This document shows, in pieces, positions 21,503 through 29,290 of a stretch of DNA of 64,000 nt. Each line of letters begins with the position of its first letter. The first letter of the stretch is position 1. The stretch is from positions 184,331-248,330 of the forward strand of contig JBBRMM010000003.1 in assembly GCA_038230835.1 (NCBI GenBank). Reading direction: 5' to 3'. This stretch comes from DASUHT01 sp038230835 (GTDB lineage: Bacteria; Actinomycetota; Thermoleophilia; Gaiellales; JAICJC01). The position numbers and the translations under genes were made by a program. Below the pieces are notes generated by a model, which saw only the letters and a list, made by a program, of their open reading frames with translations, searched no databases and was not told the DNA's origin.

Positions 21503-22549
21503 CGCGATCGCTGACCCGCGTCGAGCAGGGGTCGCTGGCGGGTGGGGTGCTGCTGACGCTCGCCGCCGGGGCGGTCGACCTCCTGGGCGGCCCCAACACG
21601 GTCCTCTTCATCGCCACCGCGCTGGCCCTGGTCGCTCTCGCCTGGATCGTCGGCATCGCCACCGAGCAGCTGGGCGAGAGTGCGGGGCCACGGGTCGGCG
21701 GGGTTTTGAACGCGACCTTCGGCAATGCTGCCGAGCTGATCATCACCATCTTCGCGATCCGAGCCGGTGAGCTCGACGTCGCCCGGGCATCGATCACAGG
21801 GCTCGATCCTCGGCAACACGCTGCTCGTCCTCGGAGCATCGTTCGTGGTCGGCGGCCTGCGGCACGGGCTGCAGACGTTCGATCAGCGGATCGCCGGTAT
21901 GAACGCCTCGATGCTCGCCCTGGCCGTGATCGGCCTCGGGATCCCGACCGTGTTTCATGCCGGGCGCGGGTCGGGTGCCCACACTCAGGCCATCTCCGAC
22001 GTGACCGCGGCGGTGCCGCTGATCTGTTACGTGCTCTCGCTCGTGTACTACTTTCGGTCCCCCGGTGGCGCGCCCATGCACTCCGCCCCGCACTGGTCGG
22101 CGCGCCTTGCGATGCTGGTGCGGCTCGCCTCCACGACGGCGGTTGCCGTCGTCTCCGACCTGTTTGTCGGTACGCTGGCGCGCGTGATCTCGGATCTCGG
22201 CATCTCGGCCGCGTTTCTCGGACTGGTGATCGTGCCACTGGTGGGCAACATCGCGGAGAACATCGTCGGCATCAAGATCGCGTGGCAGAACCAGATGGAC
22301 TTCTCGATGGTGGTGTCACTCGGATCGTCGCTGCAGGGGTCGCTCGGAATCGCTCCGCTGCTGGTGTTCGTGTCGCTCCTCACGCCCCATCACTTCGATC
22401 TCGTGTTCCCCGCGATCCAGGTGCTTTCGCTGGCGGCCGCCGTCGTGATCACGGCGCTGATCGCGGCCGACGGCGAGTCCAAACTGGCTGGAGGGTGTGA
22501 GCTGATGGCCGTGTACGTGATCGTCGCGACCTCGTTCTGGTACCTGTGA
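21499..22549 (+). pseudogene. CaCA-family Ca2+/H+ antiporter, interrupted by a +1 frameshift
   Basis: Membrane cation/proton antiporter of the ChaA/Cax type. From GTG 21499 (overlapping accA) the frame reads TEQLGESAGPRVGG, LNATFGNAAELIITIF and VARASITG. It then derails at GGG 21799-21801. Removing one G restores SITGSILGNTLLVLGASF, and the second frame runs to 22549 with VPLVGNIAENIVGIKIAW. The second alpha repeat is complete. Without the extra G the protein would be 349 residues, like its neighbour (347). It is either a recent inactivation or a homopolymer sequencing error. Confidence 0.85.
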
Positions 22550-23589
22550 GCCGACGCGAACTGATCGGCGCCGGGCTGGTGGTCGCGATCTCCGTCGTGG
22601 CCCTCGCGCTGCGAGCGACGAACGCCGCAGGACAGGGCGTGTTCGTCATCGCCGCCGTCGCACTCGCCGGCCTTGCATGGCAGCTCGGAGAGGCCACCGA
22701 GCAGGCGGGGGCGAGCGTGGGGCCGCGGCAGTCGGCGCTGCTCAATGCGACCTTCGGAAACCTGCCGGAGGTGGTGATCGTGGTGCTGGCGATCGACGCC
22801 GGGCTGGCGGACATCGCCCGCGCGTCGATCATCGGCTCGGTGATCGGGAACGTGCTTCTGATCCTCGGCCTGTCCCTGGTGGTCGGCGGCGCGCGTAACG
22901 GCATCCAGCGCTTCAACGAACGGCTGGCGGCCATCAACTCCTCGATGCTGATCCTTGCGGTCGCAGGGCTCGGTCTGCCGACGCTGTTCGCCCGTATCAA
23001 CCCGTCGGTGCACAACGCCGCGCTGCTCTCGCGCTGGACCGCGGGTGCATTGCTGGTCTCGTACGCTGCGTATCTCGTGTTCTCGTTCCGCAGCCCGAGC
23101 CTGCGCTACGAGCACCATGTCACCGGGCCGGCATGGCCGCGGTCCCACGCGCTGGCACTGCTGTGTGGGGTGGCGGTGTTGACCGGGCTCGTGAGCGAGG
23201 TGCTGGTGCACTCGATCGAGCCGGCGGTCCGTGCCTGGGGGGTGCCGCGACCGTTCATCGGGCTGGTCGTCGTCCCCTTCGTAGGTAACGTGGCCGAGCA
23301 CTTCTCAGCAGTCAGGCTCGCATTTCGCAACAGCCTCGACTTCTCCATGGGGATCGCGTACGGGTCGGGTATCCAGGTCGCGCTGGCCGCCTCAGGTATC
23401 GCGGTGATCGCGTCCATCGGTCTCGGCCGCGAGCTGACCCTGGTCTTCCCGCCGCTCGAGCTGATGGCGCTCGGGGCAGCGGCCCTGGTGTCGACGCTGG
23501 TTGCGCGTGGCGGTGAGACGAACTGGCTCGAGGGCCTCCAGCTGCTGGTCATCTACTTCGTGGTCGCGGTTGCGGTCTGGCTCGTGTGA
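22546..23589 (+). CDS. Ca2+/H+ antiporter (CaCA/Cax family), intact tandem paralogue
   Basis: 347 residues from GTG 22546, overlapping the stop of the first copy. About 11 membrane segments. The two alpha-repeat motifs are LNATFGNLPEVVIVVLA with SIIGSVIGNVLLILG, and VVPFVGNVAEHFSAVRLA. It likely exports calcium or a similar cation in exchange for protons. The first copy has the same order of motifs, so the two arose by duplication. Confidence 0.92.
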   Translation: MSRRELIGAGLVVAISVVALALRATNAAGQGVFVIAAVALAGLAWQLGEATEQAGASVGPRQSALLNATFGNLPEVVIVVLAIDAGLADIARASIIGSVIGNVLLILGLSLVVGGARNGIQRFNERLAAINSSMLILAVAGLGLPTLFARINPSVHNAALLSRWTAGALLVSYAAYLVFSFRSPSLRYEHHVTGPAWPRSHALALLCGVAVLTGLVSEVLVHSIEPAVRAWGVPRPFIGLVVVPFVGNVAEHFSAVRLAFRNSLDFSMGIAYGSGIQVALAASGIAVIASIGLGRELTLVFPPLELMALGAAALVSTLVARGGETNWLEGLQLLVIYFVVAVAVWLV

Positions 23590-23604
23590 TCGCGGCCCAA
23601 CCGG

Positions 23605-24483
23605 TCACGAGATCGGGTACCACCGTCCGTTGGTGGCCGGCAGCACCTGCGAGGTGACGAAGACCGGCGTCTGATGGTTGCCGGGGCTGTAGTAGTAGGA
23701 GCCGTTCGAGCTATGACGAGCGGCCAGCCACGCGAGCGCGCCCGAATTGGACAGACCACACGCGTGACGGCTCTGTACGACCCAGGATGTGGACTGGCTA
23801 TCGGGCGCTCCCCCGGGTACCAGCGCGTATCCGCCAGAGCTCTGGGCCGTGTGCACGTAGGTGTAGGCCCTCGTGATGCGAGTGCTCGAGCAGCTTACGC
23901 CGGCCGCGCGCAACGCCAGCACCGCCGCTGCCGTGTCGTTGGTGTCGGTGCCGGCAGGTATAGAGGTCGAGTATGAGTACCCGCCGTTTGACTGCTGGTG
24001 TGACTCGATCCAGGACACGGTCAGTCGAGGAAGCGTCTGGCGCGCGCCCCGCAGAGCGAGCGCACCCCAGTAGGTGGAGTTCGCGTAGCTGCCGATCCGG
24101 CCGGTCGCCGGCACCACCTTGCCGCGTAGGGCCGAGATCAGATTCCGCCCGCCGAACGTTGTCGGGTTGCCGTGCAGTGCCACCACCCCCAGGATCCCGC
24201 GCTCCAGCGAGAATGCGTCGGTCCATCCCCGGGCGTGTCCGGCGAGGAATCCAACCGGGGTATGCCCGCCGCTCAACCGCATCGCAGCCGGGTTGCCGCC
24301 CGCGGCACGGATGCCCATCACCGTCCATTCGGTAAGCCCGTCGGTCGGTGGCTGACCGGTCTCGTGAAACCCGCCCGAAAGGGTCAGATGACCGCGGACA
24401 AAGTCGCTTCCGGTGGCACCAAAAGCTGGAGATGCCATTGCCAGTGCGGCGACGGTGACCACGAGAGCAGCGCTGCGAGTCAT
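23605..24483 (-). CDS. Secreted alpha/alpha-barrel (prenyltransferase/terpene-cyclase-like repeat) protein, putative cobalamin-binding
   Basis: 292 residues from ATG 24483, which overlaps the ECF S-component stop. Signal peptide residues 1-23 (ALVVTVAALAMASPAFGA). Repeated helical units include GLTEWTVMGIRAAGG, STYWGALALRGAR, DTNDTAAAVLALRAAGVS and SQSTSWVVQSRHACG. The end is TSQVLPATNGRWYPIS. This pattern is that of the alpha/alpha toroid repeats shared by terpene cyclases, prenyltransferases and the alpha domain of transcobalamin/intrinsic factor. It lacks the catalytic DxDD and QW-type features I would expect of a cyclase. Being last in a cobalamin-riboswitch operon, a B12-binding role is inferred. 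Confidence 0.75.
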   Translation of the reverse strand: MTRSAALVVTVAALAMASPAFGATGSDFVRGHLTLSGGFHETGQPPTDGLTEWTVMGIRAAGGNPAAMRLSGGHTPVGFLAGHARGWTDAFSLERGILGVVALHGNPTTFGGRNLISALRGKVVPATGRIGSYANSTYWGALALRGARQTLPRLTVSWIESHQQSNGGYSYSTSIPAGTDTNDTAAAVLALRAAGVSCSSTRITRAYTYVHTAQSSGGYALVPGGAPDSQSTSWVVQSRHACGLSNSGALAWLAARHSSNGSYYYSPGNHQTPVFVTSQVLPATNGRWYPIS

Positions 24484-25085
24484 GTTCCCTCCAATGGGGC
24501 GAAAGTACCGTGGATCCGCCGTGCGTAACGGTCGAGGATTCGGATCAGCGTTGGCCCGGCGACTAACGCGATGGCGACGTTGCCCATCGCGTGGGCGATG
24601 TCGAACCAGACTCCGCTGGCGGCGAGGGCCGTGAACGATCCCACGGTGGCGCCCGGCCCGAGCGAGCTCCAGGCCCAGACGTCCATCAGCCAGTCGAAGA
24701 GGAAACCCCAGGCGAGCCCGAACGCGGCCAGACCAAATCGGTTGCGCAAGCCCGGAATGAGCGCGGCGGTGGCGCCGACGGCGGCCCACCCCAGCATCTG
24801 CCAAGGAGTCCACGGGCCCTGGCCGAGAAAGGCGTTCGAGAGCAGCGCCGCCGCCGCCCCGGTGGCTATCCCGGCCCGCGCGCCCAGGGTGACGCCGGTC
24901 ACCGCCACCAGCATCGTCACCGGTTGCACGTTGGGCACGAACGCGAACAGCACGCGACCGGCCGCTGCAGCTGCTGCCAGCGCTGCCACCAGGGACAGCT
25001 CGCGGCTGCGGTTGGGCCCCGACTCGACGGCCACCAGCCCCGCGGCGAGCGCCAGCAGCGCTGTCAACACCACCAGGCTAGACAC
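24480..25085 (-). CDS. ECF transporter S component (putative cobalamin specificity subunit)
   Basis: 201 residues, six predicted membrane helices. Typical S-component segments: VQPVTMLVAVTGVTLGARAG, ALLSNAFLGQGPWTPWQMLG and FDWLMDVWAW. GQGPWTPWQM is shared with S components annotated as vitamin or CbrT-like. The substrate is not readable from sequence, but the upstream cobalamin riboswitch argues for B12 or a corrinoid. Overlaps the ATPase gene by 8 bases and the barrel gene by 4. Confidence 0.85.
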   Translation of the reverse strand: MSSLVVLTALLALAAGLVAVESGPNRSRELSLVAALAAAAAAGRVLFAFVPNVQPVTMLVAVTGVTLGARAGIATGAAAALLSNAFLGQGPWTPWQMLGWAAVGATAALIPGLRNRFGLAAFGLAWGFLFDWLMDVWAWSSLGPGATVGSFTALAASGVWFDIAHAMGNVAIALVAGPTLIRILDRYARRIHGTFAPLEGT

Positions 25086-26679
25086 GGCTCACCGCCTGGG
25101 TGCGCGCCGAGATCAGCGTCACAGCCTCCGACACCGAGACGCAGCCGAATGCCAGACCGACCTGTGAGGCGAAGAACATGCTCGTCGCTAGCAGTTCTCG
25201 CGGGCCTCGATCGCGTATGACGCGGCCGTCGGCCATCGTCGTGACCCGGTCGGCGAGCTCGGCGGCGAAGTCCATGTCGTGCGTCACGACCACGGCAGCC
25301 GTGCCCGCGTCGGCGAGCTCGCGCACGAGCCCGGCGAGGGCGAGCTTCTGCCGTCCGTCGACTCCTCTCGTCGGCTCGTCGAGCACCAGCAGCCGCGGTC
25401 GCATGACGGTCACCGACGCGATCGCGACCCGCTGCCGCTCGCCGCTGGACAGGTCCCGCGGATGCTGCTTGGCAACGGTGACCAGTCCGAACCGGTCGAG
25501 CTCGACGGCAACTCGGGCCGATCGCTCGGCGCTGTCGACACCGAGGTTCCGGAGGCCGTATTCGAGCTCGTCGGCCACCGACTCGTGCAGCAGGTGGTGG
25601 GCCGGATTCTGACTGACGTAGCCGGCTCCGCCGTCCCGGTCGACCCGGCCTCGGTCGAGTTCGAGCAAGCCGCAGGCAGCGAGTGCGAGGGTCGTCTTGC
25701 CGGCCCCGTTCTCTCCCATCAGGGCCGTCACCTCGCCGGCAGCGAAGCTTGCGCTGGCGTCGCACAGCGCGTCCACGTCACCGAGCCGCTTGTGCGCCCG
25801 TCGGATCTCCGCGGCCGGTGTGGCGGCGGCACTGGGCGGCACTGCGATCAGCGGCGGCACGTCGAGGTCTCCGGTCAGTCGGCGCGCCTCGCGGACGCTC
25901 AGCGGGAGCTCGCTGCTCCCGGCTCGGGCGTGGGCCTGCGCGACCGGAGGCAGCAGCCACGGCCGGCGGCCGGCGAGGGCGTTCGCCGCCCGCTGAGGGG
26001 TGTCATCGACGAGCAGCACCCCCGCATCCAGCGCGATCACCCGGTCGACGTCGCCGAACAGGCGTCCGGTGCGGTGCTCGGCAATGACCACGGTGATCCC
26101 GCGGTCATGGTTCAAGCGCACCACGAGCCCCAGCAGTTCCTCAGCCGCGACCGGGTCGAGCTGACTGGTGGGCTCGTCGAGCAGCAGCAGGCGCTGCCCC
26201 ATCGCCAGCACCGATGCGATCGCCAGCCGTTGCTGCTCGCCCCCCGACATGCGGTCGGTGGCGCGCCCGGCGAGCCGCGCCGCGCCGGTCACCATCAGCG
26301 CCTCCTGGGCCCGCGCGGCCACATCGTCCGCCGGCCAGCCGAGGTTTTCGAGGCCGAATGCGGCCTCCCGGCGTGCGGTGCGCATCACCAACTGAGCCTC
26401 GGGGTCTTGGAAGACCAGTCCCGCGACCGTTGCGATCTCACCCGGCCTGTGCGAGCGCGTGTCCAGCCCGCCGGTGGTCACCCGCCCGTGCAACTCTCCG
26501 CCGTGGAAATGCGGCACCAGGCCCGCCGCCGCCCGCAGCAGCGTGGACTTACCGGAGCCCGAGTCGCCGACCAGCAGCACAAGTTCGCCCGCCGCTATCC
26601 GCAGGTCGATCCCGGCCAGCGACGGCTGCGCCGCCCCGGGGTACCGGTGCCGGACGCCCTCGAAGCTCAGCGCGTCCAT
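25078..26679 (-). CDS. Fused ECF transporter ATPase (A-A' tandem ABC domains)
   Basis: 533 residues with two complete ABC domains, so one chain replaces EcfA1 and EcfA2. Domain 1 (about 1-240): GDSGSGKSTLLRAAAG, the FQDPEAQL Q-loop, MSGGEQQRLAIA and LLLLDEPTSQLDP. Domain 2 (about 290-520): GENGAGKTTLALAACG, SQNPAHHLLHE, LSSGERQRVAIASV and LLVLDEPTRGVD. Both Q-loops have the N/DP after the Gln that is typical of ECF ATPases. A 50-residue linker joins the halves. Overlaps the T-component gene by 13 bases. Confidence 0.95.
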   Translation of the reverse strand: MDALSFEGVRHRYPGAAQPSLAGIDLRIAAGELVLLVGDSGSGKSTLLRAAAGLVPHFHGGELHGRVTTGGLDTRSHRPGEIATVAGLVFQDPEAQLVMRTARREAAFGLENLGWPADDVAARAQEALMVTGAARLAGRATDRMSGGEQQRLAIASVLAMGQRLLLLDEPTSQLDPVAAEELLGLVVRLNHDRGITVVIAEHRTGRLFGDVDRVIALDAGVLLVDDTPQRAANALAGRRPWLLPPVAQAHARAGSSELPLSVREARRLTGDLDVPPLIAVPPSAAATPAAEIRRAHKRLGDVDALCDASASFAAGEVTALMGENGAGKTTLALAACGLLELDRGRVDRDGGAGYVSQNPAHHLLHESVADELEYGLRNLGVDSAERSARVAVELDRFGLVTVAKQHPRDLSSGERQRVAIASVTVMRPRLLVLDEPTRGVDGRQKLALAGLVRELADAGTAAVVVTHDMDFAAELADRVTTMADGRVIRDRGPRELLATSMFFASQVGLAFGCVSVSEAVTLISARTQAVSRV

Positions 26680-27494
26680 CGGACCATCCCGGCGGCCGTC
26701 GTCAGCAGCACCAGCAGGGTGGCGGCAGCGAGTTCGGCCGCGCGACCGAACGGGTCATCAAGCGTGTCGTAGTAGCGGAAGTCGGTCGCGCCCAAGCCGA
26801 TCGCGATCACTGCGACGGCCAGTGCGGCCGTCGCAGTCCCGGTCACCAGCCACTCCATTGCCGTGGCGCGCCGCTCCGGCGCCCGGCTGCGGCCCGGCTG
26901 CCCGTACCCGCGCGCCTCCATCGCCTCCGCCACGCTCAGCGATCGTTCGAGCGACATTCCCAGCAGCGCCGGCAGCAGTGTCGCCGCCGCCCGCGGCCGG
27001 CGGATCTCGGCCCCACGGGTGCGGACCGAGTGGACCAGCCCGGCGGCATCACGCTCGAGAGCCGGCAGCAACTGCGCCGAGAGCGCCGTGATCATCGCCG
27101 AGCGTGGCGCGACACGAGCGACCGCGCGCAGCACGAGGTCGGAGTCGGCCAGCCGCACGAAGGCCGCCACCGCGAGAGCGGCGGCTGCGATCCGCATGCC
27201 CGCGGCGGCGCCGAAGGCGAGTTCCTCCACCGTCACCTGCGTATCCAGAACCGGGATCGGCGGGCCCTGCCAGAGGACGGTCAGGCCCTGCGCCCCGACG
27301 AACGGGTTCAGCACGAACACCGTCACCGCGCTTCCGGCGGCGAACAGCACGTACAGTCGACGCGACCCGCCGCTTGCCGCCAGCAGCGCGATCGCCCCGG
27401 CAAGCGCGGCCGCCAGGCACAGCGGGTTCTGGGCGACGACGGCGACGAGGCTGATGGCCGCCGCCAGCAGGGCGATCGGAAGCGGCTTCATCAA
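26667..27494 (-). CDS. ecfT: ECF transporter T component (EcfT)
   Basis: Membrane scaffold that couples the ATPases to the S component. 275 residues, about five to six helices. The coupling motif MEARGYG is present (SVAEAMEARGYGQPGRSR), preceded by RSVRTRGAEI-like basic helices. It lies between the secreted DUF4430 gene and the fused ATPase, overlapping both. Confidence 0.92.
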   Translation of the reverse strand: MMKPLPIALLAAAISLVAVVAQNPLCLAAALAGAIALLAASGGSRRLYVLFAAGSAVTVFVLNPFVGAQGLTVLWQGPPIPVLDTQVTVEELAFGAAAGMRIAAAALAVAAFVRLADSDLVLRAVARVAPRSAMITALSAQLLPALERDAAGLVHSVRTRGAEIRRPRAAATLLPALLGMSLERSLSVAEAMEARGYGQPGRSRAPERRATAMEWLVTGTATAALAVAVIAIGLGATDFRYYDTLDDPFGRAAELAAATLLVLLTTAAGMVRWTR

Positions 27495-28363
27495 CGCCCT
27501 CCGGCTGCGATCGGATGCCCGGCCGCATCGGTGGCGACCGCGTATGTGCCACGGATCGACGCCGGGTCGTGGATCAGCGTCGCGACCGCCGCACAGGCAT
27601 CGAACACCGTTCGGCCGGCAATCACCATCCGAGCCGACCCACCCGTGACCGATCCCGGGCGGTAGGCGACAATCAGGCCGGCCGCCGCCGGCAGCGGATG
27701 GGAGCCGGCCCGGCCGTGGTAGACGACCACCGTGCCGTGGTCGAGGTACACGCTCAGTCCGCGGTCACTCCAGACCGTGGGGGACAGGGCGCCGGCCGCC
27801 TGGGCGAACGTCTCCACGACGATCGAGTACGGTTGCGAACCGGCCAGTGTCCGAGCGCCGGCGCGCCGCAGCAGGGCGGTCAGTCCGGCCGCGCAGGGCG
27901 GCCCGGTCACGCTCACCTTCGGCCCTCGGCCCCCGAATCCGTGGACGAACGGCTCCGGCCAGTCGCCGATCACCACCGGCACCGAGATCAGGTCTGTCCA
28001 ATACCGGTAGTCCCACCACTCGGTGTCGCCGGCGTGCAGGGAGTAGTCGGCCGCCCCCCGATCGGACTCGATGCCGTTCACGTAGAACAGCCAGTCCCAG
28101 CCCGCGCTCCGGTTCCCCGTCAGGCCGTCGATGGCGGTCACGAACCGTCCGGCATACGCGGTTCGCACCGATGCCACCCCGCGCAGTGCGTTCATCGCGG
28201 TCTGACCTGGGGCAACCCGGCCCCCGGCCAGGCGTTGGGAGCCGAAGTCCCGGGTGACCATGACGCTGGCCGCTGCGACCCCGGGTGGCGGGGGCGCCGC
28301 CCGGGTTCCGCAGCCTGCGGCGGTGGCCAGCACCACGGCTGATATCAGGAGACGTGGACCCAC
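27491..28363 (-). CDS. DUF4430-domain lipoprotein (transcobalamin beta-domain-like), copy 2
   Basis: 290 residues from GTG 28363. Signal LLISAVVLATAAGC with a lipobox Cys at about residue 19 predicts a lipid-anchored outer-face protein. The DUF4430 domain (about 35-125) is clear: GQTAMNALRGVASV, RFVTAIDGLTGNRSAGWDWL, FYVNGIESDRGA and LHAGDTEWWDYRYW. DUF4430 has the fold of the C-terminal beta domain of transcobalamin. Residues 130-290 form a second, unrecognised region. Overlaps the first DUF4430 gene by 19 bases and ecfT by 4. Confidence 0.85.
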   Translation of the reverse strand: MGPRLLISAVVLATAAGCGTRAAPPPPGVAAASVMVTRDFGSQRLAGGRVAPGQTAMNALRGVASVRTAYAGRFVTAIDGLTGNRSAGWDWLFYVNGIESDRGAADYSLHAGDTEWWDYRYWTDLISVPVVIGDWPEPFVHGFGGRGPKVSVTGPPCAAGLTALLRRAGARTLAGSQPYSIVVETFAQAAGALSPTVWSDRGLSVYLDHGTVVVYHGRAGSHPLPAAAGLIVAYRPGSVTGGSARMVIAGRTVFDACAAVATLIHDPASIRGTYAVATDAAGHPIAAGGR

Positions 28364-29037
28364 AGCGTCCGCGACCGGATGTCGCCGGGGAAGGTTGCGC
28401 GCACCGCGTAGGTACCCGCCGTCGCGAAGTGCAGGGTGGCCTTGCCGGCCGGTGTCGTCTTGGTTCCGACACCGTTCACCCACACATACCCATCGTCAAC
28501 CGCGGCGCCGGCACCGGCGTCGTCATACGCGGTGACGGTGAACGTGACCTGGCCGCCGGCGCCGATCGTCCGCGTCGAGGAGTCGAGCCCAAGGGTCGGC
28601 TGGGTCGCGAACGTCACCGGGTCGAACGTGGTGTAGTAGAAGAGTGCGCTCATGCCGTTCGTCGCCGTGATCGACCCGGCGCCTGTCTGCGCCAGCACGT
28701 GACCGACCTTGAACGCCCAGTAGTGGGTGGAGTCACCGGGTACCCCGTTGATCGATGCGACGTAGAAACCGCAGCAGTCGAACCACTGCAGGCCAACGGG
28801 GAAGTCGTGATTCCGCGATGCCGTCCACAGCGCTCCCAGCACCGTCGGGCCGGACAGTTCGTGGCCGGAGATCGACCCCACGTACGGCACCGGGGCCGCC
28901 TGGACGACCGTTCGCACCGGACCTTCGACGCGCAGCTTGACGTGAACCGTGGCCGCCCCGGCGGTGGCGGGGGCGAGGGCCAGTGCGATCGCAGCGGCGA
29001 TCGCAGTCGGCAGATGGTGAAGGCGAAGGTTCGCCAA
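28345..29037 (-). CDS. Secreted DUF4430-like protein with C-terminal Ig-like domain, copy 1
   Basis: 230 residues. Start TTG 29037 is chosen for the GGAGGA 6 bases upstream and the signal peptide that follows (LPTAIAAAIALALAPATAGA). Residues 25-125 resemble DUF4430: SGPTVLGALWTASRNHDF, FYVASINGVPGDSTHYW and a Phe/Tyr-rich end ALFYYTTFDP. Residues 130-230 look like a bacterial Ig-like beta domain (GGQVTFTVTAYDDAG, GTYAVRATFPGD). First gene under the cobalamin riboswitch, so probably the extracellular ligand-capture part. Confidence 0.8.
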   Translation of the reverse strand: MANLRLHHLPTAIAAAIALALAPATAGAATVHVKLRVEGPVRTVVQAAPVPYVGSISGHELSGPTVLGALWTASRNHDFPVGLQWFDCCGFYVASINGVPGDSTHYWAFKVGHVLAQTGAGSITATNGMSALFYYTTFDPVTFATQPTLGLDSSTRTIGAGGQVTFTVTAYDDAGAGAAVDDGYVWVNGVGTKTTPAGKATLHFATAGTYAVRATFPGDIRSRTLWVHVS

Positions 29038-29074
29038 CGGGTCCTCCTTCCTCGAGAGGCATCGTCGTTTGCGC

Positions 29075-29256
29075 GGGCGGCAGGTCTTCTGGCTCGGGCG
29101 CGTCTCCCAGCAACGCTGGGTCGCGCGGTTGGCCTTCCCGGTCGTATGACCAGTGGCTGCCCTCGCGGGCACACCGCACGAACGCCCTTACAGCGGCGGG
29201 ACCGCGCCGGACTTGCACCGGCTTCCCTTGACCGCCTGCGGGGCGACCACTGTACC
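29075..29256 (-). ncRNA. Cobalamin (B12) riboswitch
   Basis: The minus strand upstream of the first DUF4430 gene carries the conserved core in order: AGGGAAGCCGGTGCAAGTCC, then GGCGCGGTCCCGCCGCTGTAA, which continues from it (about 29190-29229). The B12 box GAGCCAGAAGACCTGCC lies at 29079-29095. Between them a GCCACTGG-type helix and GGGAAGGCC are visible. Between box and start codon, CCTCTCGAGG abuts the GGAGGA ribosome site, which suggests control of translation initiation. B12 should switch the six-gene operon off. Confidence 0.95.
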
Positions 29257-29290
29257 ACGCACCGCCTCTCGCATGCCCCCGGAACGTGCG

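Noticed and set aside
20716..22500. 594-codon plus-strand frame across accA and the antiporter
   Set aside because: Only its part after 21499 is coding (antiporter before the frameshift). The part inside accA is an out-of-frame shadow.
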